Below are positions 38,328-40,061 of a DNA stretch of 40,061 nt, piece after piece. The notes under the pieces are model-generated. The model searched no databases and was not told where the DNA came from. It saw only the letters and a program-made list of their open reading frames with translations. The DNA is taken from positions 1 to 40,061 of the forward strand of contig SVOP01000006.1 in assembly GCA_015066325.1 (NCBI GenBank), given 5' to 3'. The position numbers were made by a program, and so were the translations under genes. This stretch comes from Oscillospiraceae bacterium (GTDB lineage Bacteria; Bacillota; Clostridia; Oscillospirales; Acutalibacteraceae). Each line of letters begins with the position of its first letter. Positions within the stretch are counted from its first letter, which is position 1.

Positions 38328-40061
38328 ATGAAAAAATCTACTCTTCACTTCGGTGAATTCAAACAGTATGATAAGGTTTTTCTTACTGCCGATAAAGGAA
38401 TTGATGTTGAAAATGTTCTTGATGTGGCATTTGACGGAGAAACTCTTTACATAGCTCAGGCAGACGGACTTCTTGAATATGCAGATGGTAAGGTTAAGAA
38501 AACATCTGCAAAGGTTTCAAAGCTTTTTACAAGAAACGGTAAGCTTTACGCTGCGGTTAACAATTCACTTGCAGAAATTAAAAAGGGAAAAATTAAAAAG
38601 GTCGCAGATTTTGATGCTCCCGTTGTTGATATTTCTGTAGCTCTTGACGGTTCATTCTGGCTTATAACAGAAAATGTGCTTTTCCTTATGGAAAACGGTG
38701 AATTTAAAGAAATTGTTGATTTGCCTGAGGAAACAGTTTGCCTTGCAGCTCTTAATAATAAATCAAAATATGGTGAAACAGTTTATGTTGGCTCACTTGT
38801 TGAGGGGCTTATGTCTATGAAGGGTAAGCGTCGCCACTGGGCAGAGCTTCTCCCCAACGTTACAGGTGTTTCAAGCCAGAAAATCAACTGCATTCAGATT
38901 GATGCTCTCGGTCATTTATGGGTTGGCTCAGATGAAGGTCTTAACATCTATGACGGCAAGAACTATTGGTTTAACGGTAACGAATTTTATTCAGTTCCCG
39001 ACGGCTCATTCAATGATATGTTCTTTGCTGCTGACGGCAAAAAATATTTTGCGACCAACACAGGTGTTATTACTCTTATTGAGGGTAAAATTTCATATTT
39101 CTCATACGGTGCGTGGCTTATGCACCCCACAGTAACCAAGATTGCCGTTTCCGATAACGGTACTATTGCTGCAGTTACACCTCGCGGTATCAGTGTTATT
39201 ACATCTCAATATATGACACTTGAAGAAAAAGCTAATCATTATGATGAAATGGCTGTAAAATATTTTACAAGAAATGAAGGCTATCAGGTTGACAGAGTTC
39301 TTCGTAAATATGGTGATTTGGACTCAGGTTGGCTTCCCAACTCCGATAATGACGGACTTTTCACAGGTCTTTACTGCGCAAGCCAGTGCTTCCGTTACGC
39401 AGTAACAGGGGATGAAAAAGCAAAGGCTAATGCTAAAAGAGCAGTTGAAGCAATGATTAAGCTTACGGAGGTTACAGGTAAGCCCGGCTTTACCGCAAGA
39501 GCAACAAGATATTCAAACGAAGAGAATTTCGGTGACGGTAACAGAGAAGAATGGCACGCTTGTGAAAACAATCCTGATTGCGAATGGCTCGGTGAAACCT
39601 CAAGTGACGAAATGACAGGTCATTATTTTGCCTACGGTATCTACTTTGACCTTGTTGCAGATAAAAAAGAAAAGAAGAAAATTGCTCAGGTAGTAAAGAC
39701 AATTACAGACCATATTCTTGAAAATAATTTCCACCTTTGCGATGTTGACGGAGTACCTACAACCTGGGCAAACTGGGAGCCCGAGCTTCTCAATAATGAC
39801 GACCGTTGGTTCTATGAAAGAGGAACTAATTCTCTTGAAATGCTTTCCTTCCTTAAAACTACATATCACGTAACAGGTGAAGAAAAATATAATGATGTTT
39901 ATAAAATGCTTATTGAAAAGCATCACTATGCAATGAACTGCATTCAGTATAAGGTTGAAGACGGTCACGTTGCTCATATTGATGACCAGCTTGACTTTAC
40001 AAACATCTATCCTCTTATTGTTTATACAGATAATGAGGCAGAAAAAGAAATTTTCAAAGAT
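38328..40061 (+). CDS. Two-component-regulator-propeller-like protein with helical glycosidase-like C-terminal region, 3'-truncated
   Basis: 578 codons with no stop in frame to the window edge (MKKSTLHFGEFKQYDKVFLTADKGIDVENV...INCIQIDALGHLWVGSDEGLNIYDGKNYWF...GVPTTWANWEPELLNNDDRWFYERGTNSLEMLSFL...); SD ataggag. Absent from the ORF track because it has no stop in the window. Confidence 0.88.
   Translation, partial: MKKSTLHFGEFKQYDKVFLTADKGIDVENVLDVAFDGETLYIAQADGLLEYADGKVKKTSAKVSKLFTRNGKLYAAVNNSLAEIKKGKIKKVADFDAPVVDISVALDGSFWLITENVLFLMENGEFKEIVDLPEETVCLAALNNKSKYGETVYVGSLVEGLMSMKGKRRHWAELLPNVTGVSSQKINCIQIDALGHLWVGSDEGLNIYDGKNYWFNGNEFYSVPDGSFNDMFFAADGKKYFATNTGVITLIEGKISYFSYGAWLMHPTVTKIAVSDNGTIAAVTPRGISVITSQYMTLEEKANHYDEMAVKYFTRNEGYQVDRVLRKYGDLDSGWLPNSDNDGLFTGLYCASQCFRYAVTGDEKAKANAKRAVEAMIKLTEVTGKPGFTARATRYSNEENFGDGNREEWHACENNPDCEWLGETSSDEMTGHYFAYGIYFDLVADKKEKKKIAQVVKTITDHILENNFHLCDVDGVPTTWANWEPELLNNDDRWFYERGTNSLEMLSFLKTTYHVTGEEKYNDVYKMLIEKHHYAMNCIQYKVEDGHVAHIDDQLDFTNIYPLIVYTDNEAEKEIFKD

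Overview
The window reads as a low-GC Firmicutes/Clostridia (Oscillospiraceae-like) chromosome segment; the taxon is inferred from gene content and codon style, not from a search. It holds a replication-origin-proximal cluster on the minus strand (dnaA, dnaN, S4-domain gene, recF, remB-like, gyrB, gyrA, then an LCP protein). aspS, efp and a CD1247-type Cys/Asp-rich protein lie to its left, and a RING/DUF2628-type gene, rarA and two paralogous membrane proteins to its right. Next come an NhaC-family antiporter behind a lysine riboswitch, a fucose/glycan region (fucI, GHL6/GH151-like hydrolase, DUF4838 protein, TIM-barrel isomerases) and a GNAT/Eis-like acetyltransferase. An accessory segment follows: type III-like mod/res with an HTH regulator, next to tRNA-Leu(GAG). 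The end of the window has a PHP protein, an alkaline phosphatase and a large propeller ORF that runs off the edge and is missing from the ORF track. The best candidates for something undescribed are: (1) two structured modules next to tRNA-Leu, each ending in an exact 18-nt copy of the tRNA 3' end (including CCA) followed directly by its own different terminator, beside the restriction-modification cassette; (2) a dispersed intergenic element with a shared core (TCGGGAC[C/T]TGC.GTC.GCA) bracketed by inverted heptanucleotide tandem arrays whose heptad sequence differs between copies, and which alters neighbouring genes; (3) a composition-mosaic Res protein with an atypical nuclease motif. No database or folding computation was run.
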